From: Pedobacter sp. MC2016-24
GTDB lineage: Bacteria; Bacteroidota; Bacteroidia; Sphingobacteriales; Sphingobacteriaceae
Assembly: GCF_015223055.1 (NCBI RefSeq)
Contig: NZ_JADFBX010000004.1
Coordinates: 496,001 to 560,000, forward strand
Reading direction: 5' to 3'
Length of the DNA: 64,000 nt
Shown here piece after piece: positions 42,536-51,389 of the stretch. The notes beneath the pieces are model-generated. The model had not been told where the DNA came from. It worked only from the letters and a program-made list of their open reading frames with translations, and searched no databases. A program made the translations under genes and the position numbers. How positions within the stretch are numbered: the stretch's first letter is position 1; the number at the start of each line of letters is the position of its first letter.

Positions 42536-44194
42536 ATGAAATACATTAAGAAATACCTGAGCTGCCTTGCATTGCTGTCCGTGTTGCTGAGTTGCAGTAA
42601 AAGCCTTGACTATAGTGAGACTACGTTTTACAATGAAGATGCGGTATTGAGCAGCCCGAATTTGTATAAAGCGCTGTTGACCTCAATTTATACCTACCTG
42701 CCTACCGATTTTAACGGGATTGATGGTGCGATGCGTTCTGCCGCGTCTGATGATGCGGTGCATGTATGGGATTTGTCGGCCATTAAAAGGTTTAACGATG
42801 GCAGCTGGAGTGCATTGCAACCTTTAGACGATCAATGGGGTACTTTATACACTGCGATCAGATCGGCCAACAGGTTTTTGAAGATTTCTGCCGGCCAGAC
42901 TTTTGAAGACCTCCGCTACAATGACGGTTATGCGGAGATGATGCTCCAATATAACAACTATCCCTATGAAGCCAGGTTTCTGCGTGCATTTTTCTACTTT
43001 GAGCTGATTAAACGTTATGGCGATGTGCCTTTAATTACCACGCCATTAACTGTGGAGGAGGCCAATGCAGTCAAAAAATCAACATATAGCCAGGTGGTTG
43101 ATTTTATTGTTGCAGAATGTGATGCCATTATTCCTAAACTCCCGGCCAGCTATGCAACTTTGCCTGGGGCAGAGACCGGAAGGGCAACCAAAGGTGCGGC
43201 TTATGCGTTAAAGGCCCGTACACTGCTGTATGCTGCGAGTCCCCTGCACAATCCGGGTAATGATCAGGCAAAATGGATTGCAGCGGCTACTGCTGCCAAG
43301 CAACTCATGGATTTACAGTTGTATTCCTTGTTGCGCAGATATCGGGAAATGCCCAACAACATTGGTTCGGTTGAATTGATCCTGGAAACCCGTCAAGGTT
43401 TCTCCAATACCTATGAAGCCGCCAATTTTCCGGTAGGTTATGAAGGAGGAAATACCGGTACCTGTCCAAGCCAGAATCTGGTAGATAGCTATGAAATGGT
43501 GGCTAATGGCAAAGGGATTAATGAACCTGGTTCTGGTTACGATCCCAATAACCCGTATGCAGGCAGGGACCAAAGGCTGGGTGAAACGATACTTGCTGAT
43601 GGTGCAACCTGGAAAGGTTCAGCCATCCAGGTGTGGGACGGTGGCCGTAATGGCAAACCCAACGAAAGGGCAACCAAGACTGGTTATTATTTGAAAAAAT
43701 ATGTGATTGAGGCTGTTTCTCTAAGTGCTGCTGCACCGACTACACAGCAGCACAGCTGGATGCTTTTCCGCTATGGCGAGGTCTTGCTCAACTATGCTGA
43801 AGCCATGAATGAAGTTTATGGACCCTATACTACAGGCCCCGGTATTTTAAATATGACAGCGTATGATGCGGTAAACCTGGTTAGGGTAAGAGGCCGGATG
43901 CCCATATTTCCTGCCGGGATGAGTCAGGCTGATTTCAAAACAAAACTGAGAAATGAGCGGCGGGTGGAGCTAGCTTTTGAGGACCACCGTTTCTGGGACA
44001 TCAGGAGATGGAAAATAGGCAGTTCAACCACTGATATCTATGGGATGGAAGTAAACCGTTCAAGTACCGGCGCATTGAGTTATACCCGTAAACTGGTAGA
44101 AACGCGTGTCTGGAACAATAAAATGAACCTATACCCGATTCCTCAAAATGAACTCTATATCAATAAAAACCTTACTCAAAATCCGGAATGGTAA
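42536..44194 (+). CDS. SusD/RagB-family glycan-binding lipoprotein (second)
   Basis: A 552-residue lipoprotein with signal CLALLSVLLSCSKS (Cys about 20). SusD features: YPYEARFLRAFFYFELIKRY, GDVPLITTPL, GRATKGAAYALKARTLLYAA, and the C-terminal FRYGEVLLNYAEAMNEVYGP, FEDHRFWDIRRWKIG and YPIPQNELYINKNLTQNPEW, the standard SusD ending. It pairs with the second SusC 18 bases upstream. The following gene starts at or just after its stop codon. Confidence 0.92.
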   Translation: MKYIKKYLSCLALLSVLLSCSKSLDYSETTFYNEDAVLSSPNLYKALLTSIYTYLPTDFNGIDGAMRSAASDDAVHVWDLSAIKRFNDGSWSALQPLDDQWGTLYTAIRSANRFLKISAGQTFEDLRYNDGYAEMMLQYNNYPYEARFLRAFFYFELIKRYGDVPLITTPLTVEEANAVKKSTYSQVVDFIVAECDAIIPKLPASYATLPGAETGRATKGAAYALKARTLLYAASPLHNPGNDQAKWIAAATAAKQLMDLQLYSLLRRYREMPNNIGSVELILETRQGFSNTYEAANFPVGYEGGNTGTCPSQNLVDSYEMVANGKGINEPGSGYDPNNPYAGRDQRLGETILADGATWKGSAIQVWDGGRNGKPNERATKTGYYLKKYVIEAVSLSAAAPTTQQHSWMLFRYGEVLLNYAEAMNEVYGPYTTGPGILNMTAYDAVNLVRVRGRMPIFPAGMSQADFKTKLRNERRVELAFEDHRFWDIRRWKIGSSTTDIYGMEVNRSSTGALSYTRKLVETRVWNNKMNLYPIPQNELYINKNLTQNPEW

Positions 44195-44205
44195 AAAAAA
44201 CACAG

Positions 44206-47200
44206 ATGAAAATGATTAGAAGGCCGGTTGTGGGGTTGTTGTTGATGTATCTCCTGCTCGCCTTTACTCCGGCTAAGGCCTTCCAGGACGATGAAAAGCA
44301 AAGCATGGCCCGGGTGAAGCAAATGGCCGAAAAGCTAATCGCTACAGGCTATTCGGCAGGGCAGGCTTATCAGGAAATATGGATCAGGGACTTTAACACC
44401 TTTGCAGGTCTGGCCTGCCATGTAAACGATACCAAAGAAATCAGGCAAATCCTGATCAACTTTCTGAAGTTTCAGCAAAACGATGGTGCCATTGTTGACG
44501 GTTACGTTGCTGTCGATAAAAAGGAGAAGTATCAATATTATTATGCCAAATCGTTGCCGGGTTATGCGGCGCATAAAAATACCATTGAGACCGATCAGGA
44601 GAGCTCCCTGTTGCAGGCCGTTAAAAAGTATATCGATTTTACTGGTGATACCGCTTTTTTACAGGAAGTTGTAGATGGAAAAACGGTGTCTGCCCGGTTG
44701 GAAAATGCACTCTTGTTTTTGTACAATAAGCGTTTTAGTAAAAAATACGGTTTGATATGGGGTGGAACAACAGCCGATTGGGGGGATGTGCAACCGGAAA
44801 ATAAGGTCGGCATTGTACTCGATGAACATTCAAACCTGGCCATTGACATTTATGACAATGCGATGCTGGTTATTGCCCTTGAAGGTTATACTTCCTTGCT
44901 GAAGCATGATCCGCAAAGAAAATCATTTTGGCTGAAGCGTTTGCAGGACTTGCGCAAAAATATCCGTACCCACCTTTGGGATGCAAAAAATCAAAAGTTT
45001 AAGCCCCACATTTATCTGTTGAATTCGCCTTTTCCAAAGGATTTCAATGAGAATGCAATCTATTACCATGGGGGTACCGCGGTTGCAATTCAGGCTGGTT
45101 TGCTGAGTAAAAAGGAGGTGTTGGCTGCTTACCACAAAATGCTGGACAACCAGCAAAAAGCAGGGGCAGCCTCCATCGGTCTGACGCTTTATCCAGCCTA
45201 TCCTAAAGGCTATTTTTTGCATCCCATCCTGACTTATCCGTATACCTATCAGAATGGTGGCGACTGGACCTGGTTTGGGGCGAGAATGGTCACCCAGCTG
45301 GTCCGCTATGGCTATATCGAGGAAGCAAAAGCTGCACTCAAACCAATGCTGGACCGGACAATTAAGTACAACGATTTTAACGAATGGTTCCTGATGGACA
45401 ATACACCTGCACCTGGTACCGGATCTTATCGCGGTACGGCCGGCGTGTTGTGGGAAGCGATTGTGGCCCTGGAACAACAGGCTGGAAACGGGGGAGGTTT
45501 GGAAGTCGACTATGTCAATACGACCATAGGCACTGCACACCGCGGCTTTCGGGACGACGTTGAAGGTGGTGGCACTTTTCCCTGTGTGAACCGGCCTTTT
45601 GCTATGACCAATTTTATACCCCAGACTACACAAAATAAAATGGGGCTCGGACCTTATTTGTATGAAAGGGATACCATTATCGGGTTTCTGGCTACACATC
45701 AGCCAATGTTGTGGATGGGCGACTATGGCTATGTTTCGGTGATGCCGCAGGTGGGTAAGCTGAAAGTGATGCCTAAAGAACGCGGGATGCATTTTTCACA
45801 TGATCGGGAAGTGGCAAAACCTTATTATTATTCGACAGAATTGAACAATGAGGCCGGGCAACTGATCAAAGCCGAAACTTCTGCAGCCAGTCGCGCAGCA
45901 CTTTATCGCTTTACTTTTCCTGAATCCAAGGATTCGAGATTTGTAATCCAGGGCATTAACCTCGCACCTGAACTGACCGATAGCGACAACGATTTTACCG
46001 AGCGTCTGCGCATATTGAAAGGTTATGTTTTTGTAGATACAGTCAGAAACTGCATCATCGGTTACAATCCCGACAGGCACGCTACGCAGCTTGGTCCTCC
46101 CTTACCAAATTTCAAAGGATATTTTGTCATCCAGTTCGACAAGCGGTTTAACTCATTCGGTACCTGGGACAATGGAATTACTACGGCCGGGCAAACCGAG
46201 CAATATGGCACACGAATGGGCGCTTATGTAAACTTTGAGACCAAAGCCAATGAGGTAGTCAAAGTAAAAGTCGCCACTTCATTTATCAGTGTGGAACAAG
46301 CTCTTGAAAATTTAAACCAGGAAATACCCCATTGGGATTTTGATGCTGTTGTTGCTGCTACACGCGAGGCATGGCAACAGCAGTTGCGTAAAATAAAAAT
46401 TGATCAGGTCACAGCAGAGCAGCGTACTGTTTTTTACACCGCGCTATTTCATACGATGTTATTTCCCAGGGAATTTTCTGAATACGGGCGGTACTATAGC
46501 GCCTTTGACGATAAGATTCATGCAGGTGTGTCTTACAATGATTTTTCATTATGGGATACTTTCCGTGCACAGCATCCGCTGATGACCTTGCTACATCCGG
46601 AACGGGTAAATCCCATGGTCAGGTCCTTATTGCAAATGTATCAAGAGGGTGGATGGTTGCCGAAATGGCCCAATCCGGGTTATACAAATATCATGATCGG
46701 TACACATGCCGACGCCATGATTTCTGATGCTTATGTGAAGGGCTTCAGGGGGTACAATGTCAACCTTGCCTGGGAGGCGATGATGAAAAATGCTACTGTT
46801 GCGCCTGAAAAAGATCTGGAGAAGAAATGGGGTGGCCGTGACATCTGGACAGGTATTGAGGCCAGGGCCGGACTAAGTGGTTTTTTGAAATACGGCTATG
46901 TTCCTGGCGGAGAAGTGATTGGTGAGTCTGTATCCAGGACCATAGAATTTGGCATCGACGACTGGTGCATTGCGCAGGTTGCCAAATCGATGGGTAAGCC
47001 CAAAGTATATCAGGAGCTGATTAAAAGAAGTAAGTACTATAAAAACCTGTATAATCCCGCAACGGGATTTATGGCGCCTAAAGACAGGTTCGGGAATTGG
47101 GTGAGTAACGTGGATGAAGGTTTTACAGAAGGGACAAAATGGACTTATCTTTTTGGTGCTATGCACGACGTGCCGGGTATGGTTAAGCTGTTTGGTGGCC

Positions 47201-47691
47201 CGGAGGTTTTTGCAAAAAAACTGGATGAAAATTTTCAAGGCAACCATTACCGTCATGACAATGAGCCGGGGCATCACTATGCGTATTTATATAATTATGC
47301 AGACCAGCCATGGAAAACCCAGGAATTGCTGCGTAAATATACATCAACCAATAATTACAGGAATGCGCCAATGGGCATCAATGGAAATGACGATTGCGGA
47401 CAAACATCCGCCTGGTATATTTTCAGTGTAATGGGCTTTTATCCGCTGGTACCTGCTTCCAACCAATATGTCATTGGTGCAGCACAATTTCCATCGCTAA
47501 AAATCGAAGTTCAGAAAGGTAAGTATTTTGAAGTCAAGTCCGGAAACCTATCCGAAAAGAACCGGTACGTTAAAGCCGTCTTTTTAAACGGCATAAAGCT
47601 GAGGTCGTTTTTAATCAGTCATGCAGCTATTGTAAATGGTGGTGTATTGGAATTTGTCATGACAGACCAGCCTTCCGAAAGTTTCAAATGA
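44206..47691 (+). CDS. Two-domain glycosidase: unassigned (alpha/alpha)6-like domain fused to GH92
   Basis: A 1161-residue exported protein (signal VGLLLMYLLLAFTPAKA). Residues about 25-425 look like an (alpha/alpha)6 toroid glycosidase: YQEIWIRDFNTFAGLACHVN, NTIETDQESSLLQAVKKYID, GGTTADWGDV, YTYQNGGDWTWFGARMVTQL and GSYRGTAGVLWEAIVALEQQ, with several acidic candidates. I cannot assign the family. Residues about 432-1161 are GH92: EVDYVNTTIGTAHRG, YYSAFDDKIHAGVSYNDFSL, likely acid E975 in GFTEGTKWTYLFG, HDNEPGHHYAYLYNYADQPW, and canonical GNDDCGQTSAWYIFSVMGFY. A start at 44188 overlaps the SusD stop; I prefer the ATG at 44206 because it puts the signal peptide nearer the N-terminus. Both activities would act on the same imported glycan (inference). 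Confidence 0.85.
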   Translation: MKMIRRPVVGLLLMYLLLAFTPAKAFQDDEKQSMARVKQMAEKLIATGYSAGQAYQEIWIRDFNTFAGLACHVNDTKEIRQILINFLKFQQNDGAIVDGYVAVDKKEKYQYYYAKSLPGYAAHKNTIETDQESSLLQAVKKYIDFTGDTAFLQEVVDGKTVSARLENALLFLYNKRFSKKYGLIWGGTTADWGDVQPENKVGIVLDEHSNLAIDIYDNAMLVIALEGYTSLLKHDPQRKSFWLKRLQDLRKNIRTHLWDAKNQKFKPHIYLLNSPFPKDFNENAIYYHGGTAVAIQAGLLSKKEVLAAYHKMLDNQQKAGAASIGLTLYPAYPKGYFLHPILTYPYTYQNGGDWTWFGARMVTQLVRYGYIEEAKAALKPMLDRTIKYNDFNEWFLMDNTPAPGTGSYRGTAGVLWEAIVALEQQAGNGGGLEVDYVNTTIGTAHRGFRDDVEGGGTFPCVNRPFAMTNFIPQTTQNKMGLGPYLYERDTIIGFLATHQPMLWMGDYGYVSVMPQVGKLKVMPKERGMHFSHDREVAKPYYYSTELNNEAGQLIKAETSAASRAALYRFTFPESKDSRFVIQGINLAPELTDSDNDFTERLRILKGYVFVDTVRNCIIGYNPDRHATQLGPPLPNFKGYFVIQFDKRFNSFGTWDNGITTAGQTEQYGTRMGAYVNFETKANEVVKVKVATSFISVEQALENLNQEIPHWDFDAVVAATREAWQQQLRKIKIDQVTAEQRTVFYTALFHTMLFPREFSEYGRYYSAFDDKIHAGVSYNDFSLWDTFRAQHPLMTLLHPERVNPMVRSLLQMYQEGGWLPKWPNPGYTNIMIGTHADAMISDAYVKGFRGYNVNLAWEAMMKNATVAPEKDLEKKWGGRDIWTGIEARAGLSGFLKYGYVPGGEVIGESVSRTIEFGIDDWCIAQVAKSMGKPKVYQELIKRSKYYKNLYNPATGFMAPKDRFGNWVSNVDEGFTEGTKWTYLFGAMHDVPGMVKLFGGPEVFAKKLDENFQGNHYRHDNEPGHHYAYLYNYADQPWKTQELLRKYTSTNNYRNAPMGINGNDDCGQTSAWYIFSVMGFYPLVPASNQYVIGAAQFPSLKIEVQKGKYFEVKSGNLSEKNRYVKAVFLNGIKLRSFLISHAAIVNGGVLEFVMTDQPSESFK

Positions 47692-47710
47692 GCAAATTAT
47701 TTATCTCCAA

Positions 47711-47724
47711 CATGTATATACAAG
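47711..47724 (+). promoter_or_regulatory. GntR-type operator before the catabolic gene set
   Basis: CATGTATATACAAG differs from the perfect operator at 32412-32425 by one base. It lies 26 bases before the aldolase start. A weaker -7 match, TATATTTA (47739-47746), follows. It implies that the catabolic genes can be transcribed separately but under the same regulator. Confidence 0.75.
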
Positions 47725-47750
47725 TTATGAATTAATCCTATATTTAAGAT

Positions 47751-48602
47751 ATGAAAAATTACAAGTTAAACAGGTTATTTAATCGTAAATCCGGCAACTG
47801 TTTCGATGTTGCCATTGACCATGGTTTTTTTAATGAGTACGCTTTTTTAAGTGGAATAGAAAACGTTCAGAAAGCAGTAGAGGTGCTGGTTGAGGCTGCT
47901 CCTGATGCGATCCAGTTAACCCTGGGCCAGGCGCAATATTTACAGTCCATACCGGGAAGGGAAAAACCTTCATTGGTCTTGAGAACTGACGTGGCCAATG
48001 TATATGGCAAAGAACTGCCTACGACCTTATTTAGCCGGATGATTGAAAATCCGGTTGAGCAGGCCGTACGGCTAGACGCAACCTGTGTTGTGGTTAACCT
48101 TTTCAGCATTCCGGGCGCGCCCGAAGTAACGGATCAGTGTATCCAGAACATTTTGAAGCTTAAACCGCTTTGTGAGCAGTATGCTATGCCCTTAATGATT
48201 GAGCCACTGGTGTTCAGACCGAACCATGAGGCTGGTGGTTATATGGTGAATGGCGATCCCCAGCAAATTATTCCGCTGGTAAGGCAAGGGGTAGAACTGG
48301 GTGCGGATATCATCAAAGCAGATCCTACGGATGACATTGATCAATACCATAGAATCGTTGAAATCGCCGGCAATATTCCGGTGCTTGTACGCGGAGGTGG
48401 AAAAGCAACGGATGAAGAAATCCTGGACAGGACATTCGGGTTGATGCAACAAGGGGTAAGGGGGATTGTTTACGGTAGAAATGTGATCCAACATGCAAAT
48501 CCGGCAGGAATGACCAAGGCACTGATGGCAATTGTCCATGAAGGAGCCCGTCCCGCCGAAGTCATGCACCTGATCCAGTCGGCAAATTTAATCGCTCAAT
48601 AA
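47751..48602 (+). CDS. Class I aldolase, DhnA/LsrF/DeoC-like
   Basis: A 283-residue TIM-barrel aldolase related to DhnA (class Ia fructose-bisphosphate aldolase) and LsrF. Visible: CFDVAIDHGFFNEYAF near the N-terminus, MPLMIEPLVFRPNHEAGGY, and the Schiff-base Lys189 in ELGADIIKADPTDD. VLVRGGGKATDEEILDRTF and GIVYGRNVIQH form the phosphate-binding end. It would cleave a phosphorylated ketose, most simply a ketose-1-phosphate or 1,6-bisphosphate made by the PfkB kinase downstream (inference). It starts a five-gene run of sugar catabolic genes with gaps of 18 bases or less. Confidence 0.8.
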   Translation: MKNYKLNRLFNRKSGNCFDVAIDHGFFNEYAFLSGIENVQKAVEVLVEAAPDAIQLTLGQAQYLQSIPGREKPSLVLRTDVANVYGKELPTTLFSRMIENPVEQAVRLDATCVVVNLFSIPGAPEVTDQCIQNILKLKPLCEQYAMPLMIEPLVFRPNHEAGGYMVNGDPQQIIPLVRQGVELGADIIKADPTDDIDQYHRIVEIAGNIPVLVRGGGKATDEEILDRTFGLMQQGVRGIVYGRNVIQHANPAGMTKALMAIVHEGARPAEVMHLIQSANLIAQ

Positions 48603-48620
48603 TTATAAAAAAAAGTATAA

Positions 48621-49769
48621 ATGAAAACAGTGAATATAGGGATAATTGGTGGTGGTTTGATGGGAAAAGAGGCTGCAAGCGCCTTTGGAAGATGGTTTGC
48701 CTTAAACGATTTCCCGGTTAAGGTGGCCTTGACAGCCGTTTGTGACCTCAATCCGGAGGTCCTGTCGTGGTATGATGGTGTGCCTTCGGTAAAGTTAGTG
48801 ACAACCGATTATAAAGAATTACTTGCCGATGCAGATGTAGATGTGGTTTATGTGGCCTTGCCACATCATCTGCATCAAAAATATTATCTTGAAGTATTGG
48901 AATCCGGTAAAGACCTGTTGGGCGAGAAACCTTTTGGTATAGATCTGTTGGCTGCTTTAGAAATTAAAGCGGCTGCGGAGCAAATGGGTCGTTTTGTGCG
49001 CTGCAGTTCTGAAATGCCTTTTTTACCAGGTCCGCAAAGGGTCATTGAAGAAGTACGTTCGGGAAGGCTCGGTCAGATTATCGAAATTAAGAGCGGCTTC
49101 TTACATTCCAGCGATCTGGATCCGGATAAGCCCATCAACTGGAAAAGGCAGAACCAGTTTTGCGGGGAAATTGGTGTGATGGGTGACCTGGGCATGCACG
49201 TGCTTCATGTACCCCTGAGGCTGGGCTGGAAGCCACATCGCTTACACGCCCAGTTGCAAAAAATCATTACCGAAAGACCCGATGGCAAAGGTGGGATCGC
49301 CATTTGCGATACCTGGAACAATGCTGTCCTGAATACAACAGTGCAGATTGATCAGGAGGATGTACCCATGACCCTGGAGATGAAACGTATTGCCCCAGGT
49401 GAAACCAATACCTGGTACATTGAGGTACTGGGTACGCAGGGTGGTGTAAAATACAGCACCAAGGATACCAAAGCACTGTGGACATTCAAATGTGAAAAAG
49501 AGCAGGTATGGCAAAGAACAGATTTAGGTTTTAAAGGCATGCCTTTTCCAACCATAACGGGTGGTATTTTTGAACCTGGGTTTCCGGATTGCTTTATGCA
49601 GATGCTCGCCGCCTATGTTGCTGAAAGGGCAGGGGCTTTAGCAGGTAGGTTTGGCTGTGTAACCCCTCAGGAAGCATTGGACAGCCATTATGTATTCAAT
49701 GCCGGCTTGAAGTCTTTTGCCAGTCAAACTGTAGAAAATATTCATTATCATCAGACTCAGCCCGTATGA
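48621..49769 (+). CDS. Gfo/Idh/MocA-family oxidoreductase
   Basis: A 382-residue NAD(P)-dependent oxidoreductase. N-terminal Rossmann motif IGIIGGGLMGKEAASAFGRW, then DVVYVALPHHLHQKYYLEVL, and the EKP motif in LLGEKPFGIDLLAALE. The C-terminal alpha/beta domain contains GEIGVMGDLGMHVLHVPLRL. The family oxidises or reduces sugars, inositols and their derivatives; some members make 3-keto-glycosides. Its stop overlaps the next gene's ATG by 4 bases. Substrate is unassigned; an epimerising or oxidising step on the sugar from the locus is likely. Confidence 0.88.
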   Translation: MKTVNIGIIGGGLMGKEAASAFGRWFALNDFPVKVALTAVCDLNPEVLSWYDGVPSVKLVTTDYKELLADADVDVVYVALPHHLHQKYYLEVLESGKDLLGEKPFGIDLLAALEIKAAAEQMGRFVRCSSEMPFLPGPQRVIEEVRSGRLGQIIEIKSGFLHSSDLDPDKPINWKRQNQFCGEIGVMGDLGMHVLHVPLRLGWKPHRLHAQLQKIITERPDGKGGIAICDTWNNAVLNTTVQIDQEDVPMTLEMKRIAPGETNTWYIEVLGTQGGVKYSTKDTKALWTFKCEKEQVWQRTDLGFKGMPFPTITGGIFEPGFPDCFMQMLAAYVAERAGALAGRFGCVTPQEALDSHYVFNAGLKSFASQTVENIHYHQTQPV

Positions 49770-50338
49770 AGAGATCAACAATTAATCAAACAATAAGCGA
49801 TGCGCGCAACTTCTTTGAACAAAATGGCTGGGCATTGCCTCCAGCGCCGAGGTGGGATGTGACAGATTTTGGTTTGGGCGATTTTTCTACCTGTGGACTG
49901 GTACTGGTTAACCTGGCAGAAGAAACGGAGTATTGTGAAAAGCTGATGTATGCTACAAAGGGGCAGTTGACCCCTGCACATACCCACCTGAAAAAGAAGG
50001 AGGACATCATTTGCCGCAATGGGGTATTGGTGTTGCAATTGTGGACAAATGATCCGGCAAAGCCGGATACAAATCGTCAGCTCCAGGTTAAAGTAAACGG
50101 ACAGTACCGGATGCACCATTCTGGCGCCCTGCTTGTGTTGCAGGCAGGCGAGCGGGTCACGATAGAATCCGGTGTATGGCATGCCTTTTTTCCTGATACT
50201 GCAGCATGCATTATTGGTGAGGTATCTACGGCCAATGATGACCTGAACGACAATTACTTTTCAAATCCGGAAATTGGTCGTTTTTCTCACATTGACGAGG
50301 ACGTTGCGGCAGATGTTAAACTTTTAAGCGATCAGTAA
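49766..50338 (+). CDS. D-lyxose/D-mannose isomerase-like cupin enzyme
   Basis: A 190-residue cupin of the D-lyxose ketol-isomerase family. Metal ligands are visible as H72 and H74 (TPAHTHLKKKED), E79 and H139 (SGVWHAFFP). Family members interconvert D-lyxose with D-xylulose and D-mannose with D-fructose. In a locus with two GH92 domains, mannose-to-fructose isomerisation is a reasonable role; lyxose is the alternative. The ATG overlaps the previous stop by 4 bases, and the PfkB kinase starts 3 bases after this gene, which supports isomerase then kinase order. Confidence 0.82.
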   Translation: MKRSTINQTISDARNFFEQNGWALPPAPRWDVTDFGLGDFSTCGLVLVNLAEETEYCEKLMYATKGQLTPAHTHLKKKEDIICRNGVLVLQLWTNDPAKPDTNRQLQVKVNGQYRMHHSGALLVLQAGERVTIESGVWHAFFPDTAACIIGEVSTANDDLNDNYFSNPEIGRFSHIDEDVAADVKLLSDQ

Positions 50339-50341
50339 TTT

Positions 50342-51364
50342 ATGAGAAATGGAATTTTGGTCGGCGGCAACTGGATCATTGATCAGGTTAAAGTGATCGA
50401 TGTTTTTCCCGAGGAGGAAAAGCTGGTGAACATCCTGGTAGAATACAGTAGTAACGGGGGATCTGCCTATAACTTATTAAAAGGTCTGGTTAAACTTGGT
50501 GCAGATTTTCCGCTAAGCGGATTGGGACTTGTCGGAAATGACGAACGGGGATCGAAGATTATAGCAGAATGCCTGGAGTTGGGCATCGATGTCAGTCAGC
50601 TCAGGCAGGTCGATGCCCCTACATCTTATACCGATGTCATGACCGTTAAACATACCGGGAAGCGTACTTTTTTTCATCAGCGCGGTGCAAATGCCTTGCT
50701 TGATGTTGACGATTTTGATTTTTCGGGTTCAAAGGCCAGGATTTTTCACCTGGGCTATCTGCTGCTGCTGGATCGACTGGACATCGTTGAGCCGGATGGT
50801 CAGAGCAGGGCTTCGATGGTTTTTAAAGCAGCGAAAGCTTCAGGTTATCTGACTTCTGCGGACATTGTAAGTGAGCGTTCAGATCGTTTTAAAGACATCA
50901 TTCCTGCTGCTTTGCCCTATATCGATTACCTGTTTGTGAATGAATTTGAGGCGGCAATGCTGACCGGCATCGCAACTGTGTCCGCAACAGCTGAGCTGTT
51001 GCCGGATGCCTGTCAGCTTGCCGCATCAAAAATTATAGAGATGGGGGTAAACCAATGGGTTGTGCTGCATTTTCCCGCCGGTGCCATTGCGGTGAGCAGG
51101 TCGGGAGCAGTATTGTTTCAGCCGAGCATCCAGGTTCCGGCTGAAAAAATAGCCGGGGCGGTCGGGGCTGGCGATGCTTTTGCTGCCGGGGTATTGATGG
51201 GGCTGCACGATGGCTTACCTATGGAAGCTTGTCTGGAACTTGGCGTATGTGCAGGTGCCTCTAGTTTATTTGCGGCGACCTCTTCTGACGGCATTTTACC
51301 TGCAGATGAATGTAGATTACTGGTCGGGGAATATGGTTTTAGAAATGAAACTATTAAAATTTAA
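50342..51364 (+). CDS. PfkB-family carbohydrate kinase
   Basis: A 340-residue ribokinase/PfkB-family kinase. The first signature is SSNGGSAYNLLKGLVKLGAD (about 37-56), GLGLVGNDERGSKIIAECLE follows, and the C-terminal signature is GAVGAGDAFAAGVLMG with catalytic Asp278. It phosphorylates a sugar with ATP in the cytosol. The position between an isomerase and an oxidase, downstream of an aldolase, suggests it makes the ketose phosphate that the aldolase cleaves. Whether it acts at C1 (ketohexokinase-like) or C6 is not visible from sequence. Confidence 0.9.
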   Translation: MRNGILVGGNWIIDQVKVIDVFPEEEKLVNILVEYSSNGGSAYNLLKGLVKLGADFPLSGLGLVGNDERGSKIIAECLELGIDVSQLRQVDAPTSYTDVMTVKHTGKRTFFHQRGANALLDVDDFDFSGSKARIFHLGYLLLLDRLDIVEPDGQSRASMVFKAAKASGYLTSADIVSERSDRFKDIIPAALPYIDYLFVNEFEAAMLTGIATVSATAELLPDACQLAASKIIEMGVNQWVVLHFPAGAIAVSRSGAVLFQPSIQVPAEKIAGAVGAGDAFAAGVLMGLHDGLPMEACLELGVCAGASSLFAATSSDGILPADECRLLVGEYGFRNETIKI

Positions 51365-51389
51365 TTAAAGATTGTATCTTGATCTCCTC

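Noticed and set aside
44923..45792. 289-residue open frame on the minus strand inside the GH fusion gene
   Set aside because: It is Cys/His/Gln-rich without any recognisable motif, lies fully antisense to a clear GH sequence, and is a by-product of that gene's codon pattern.
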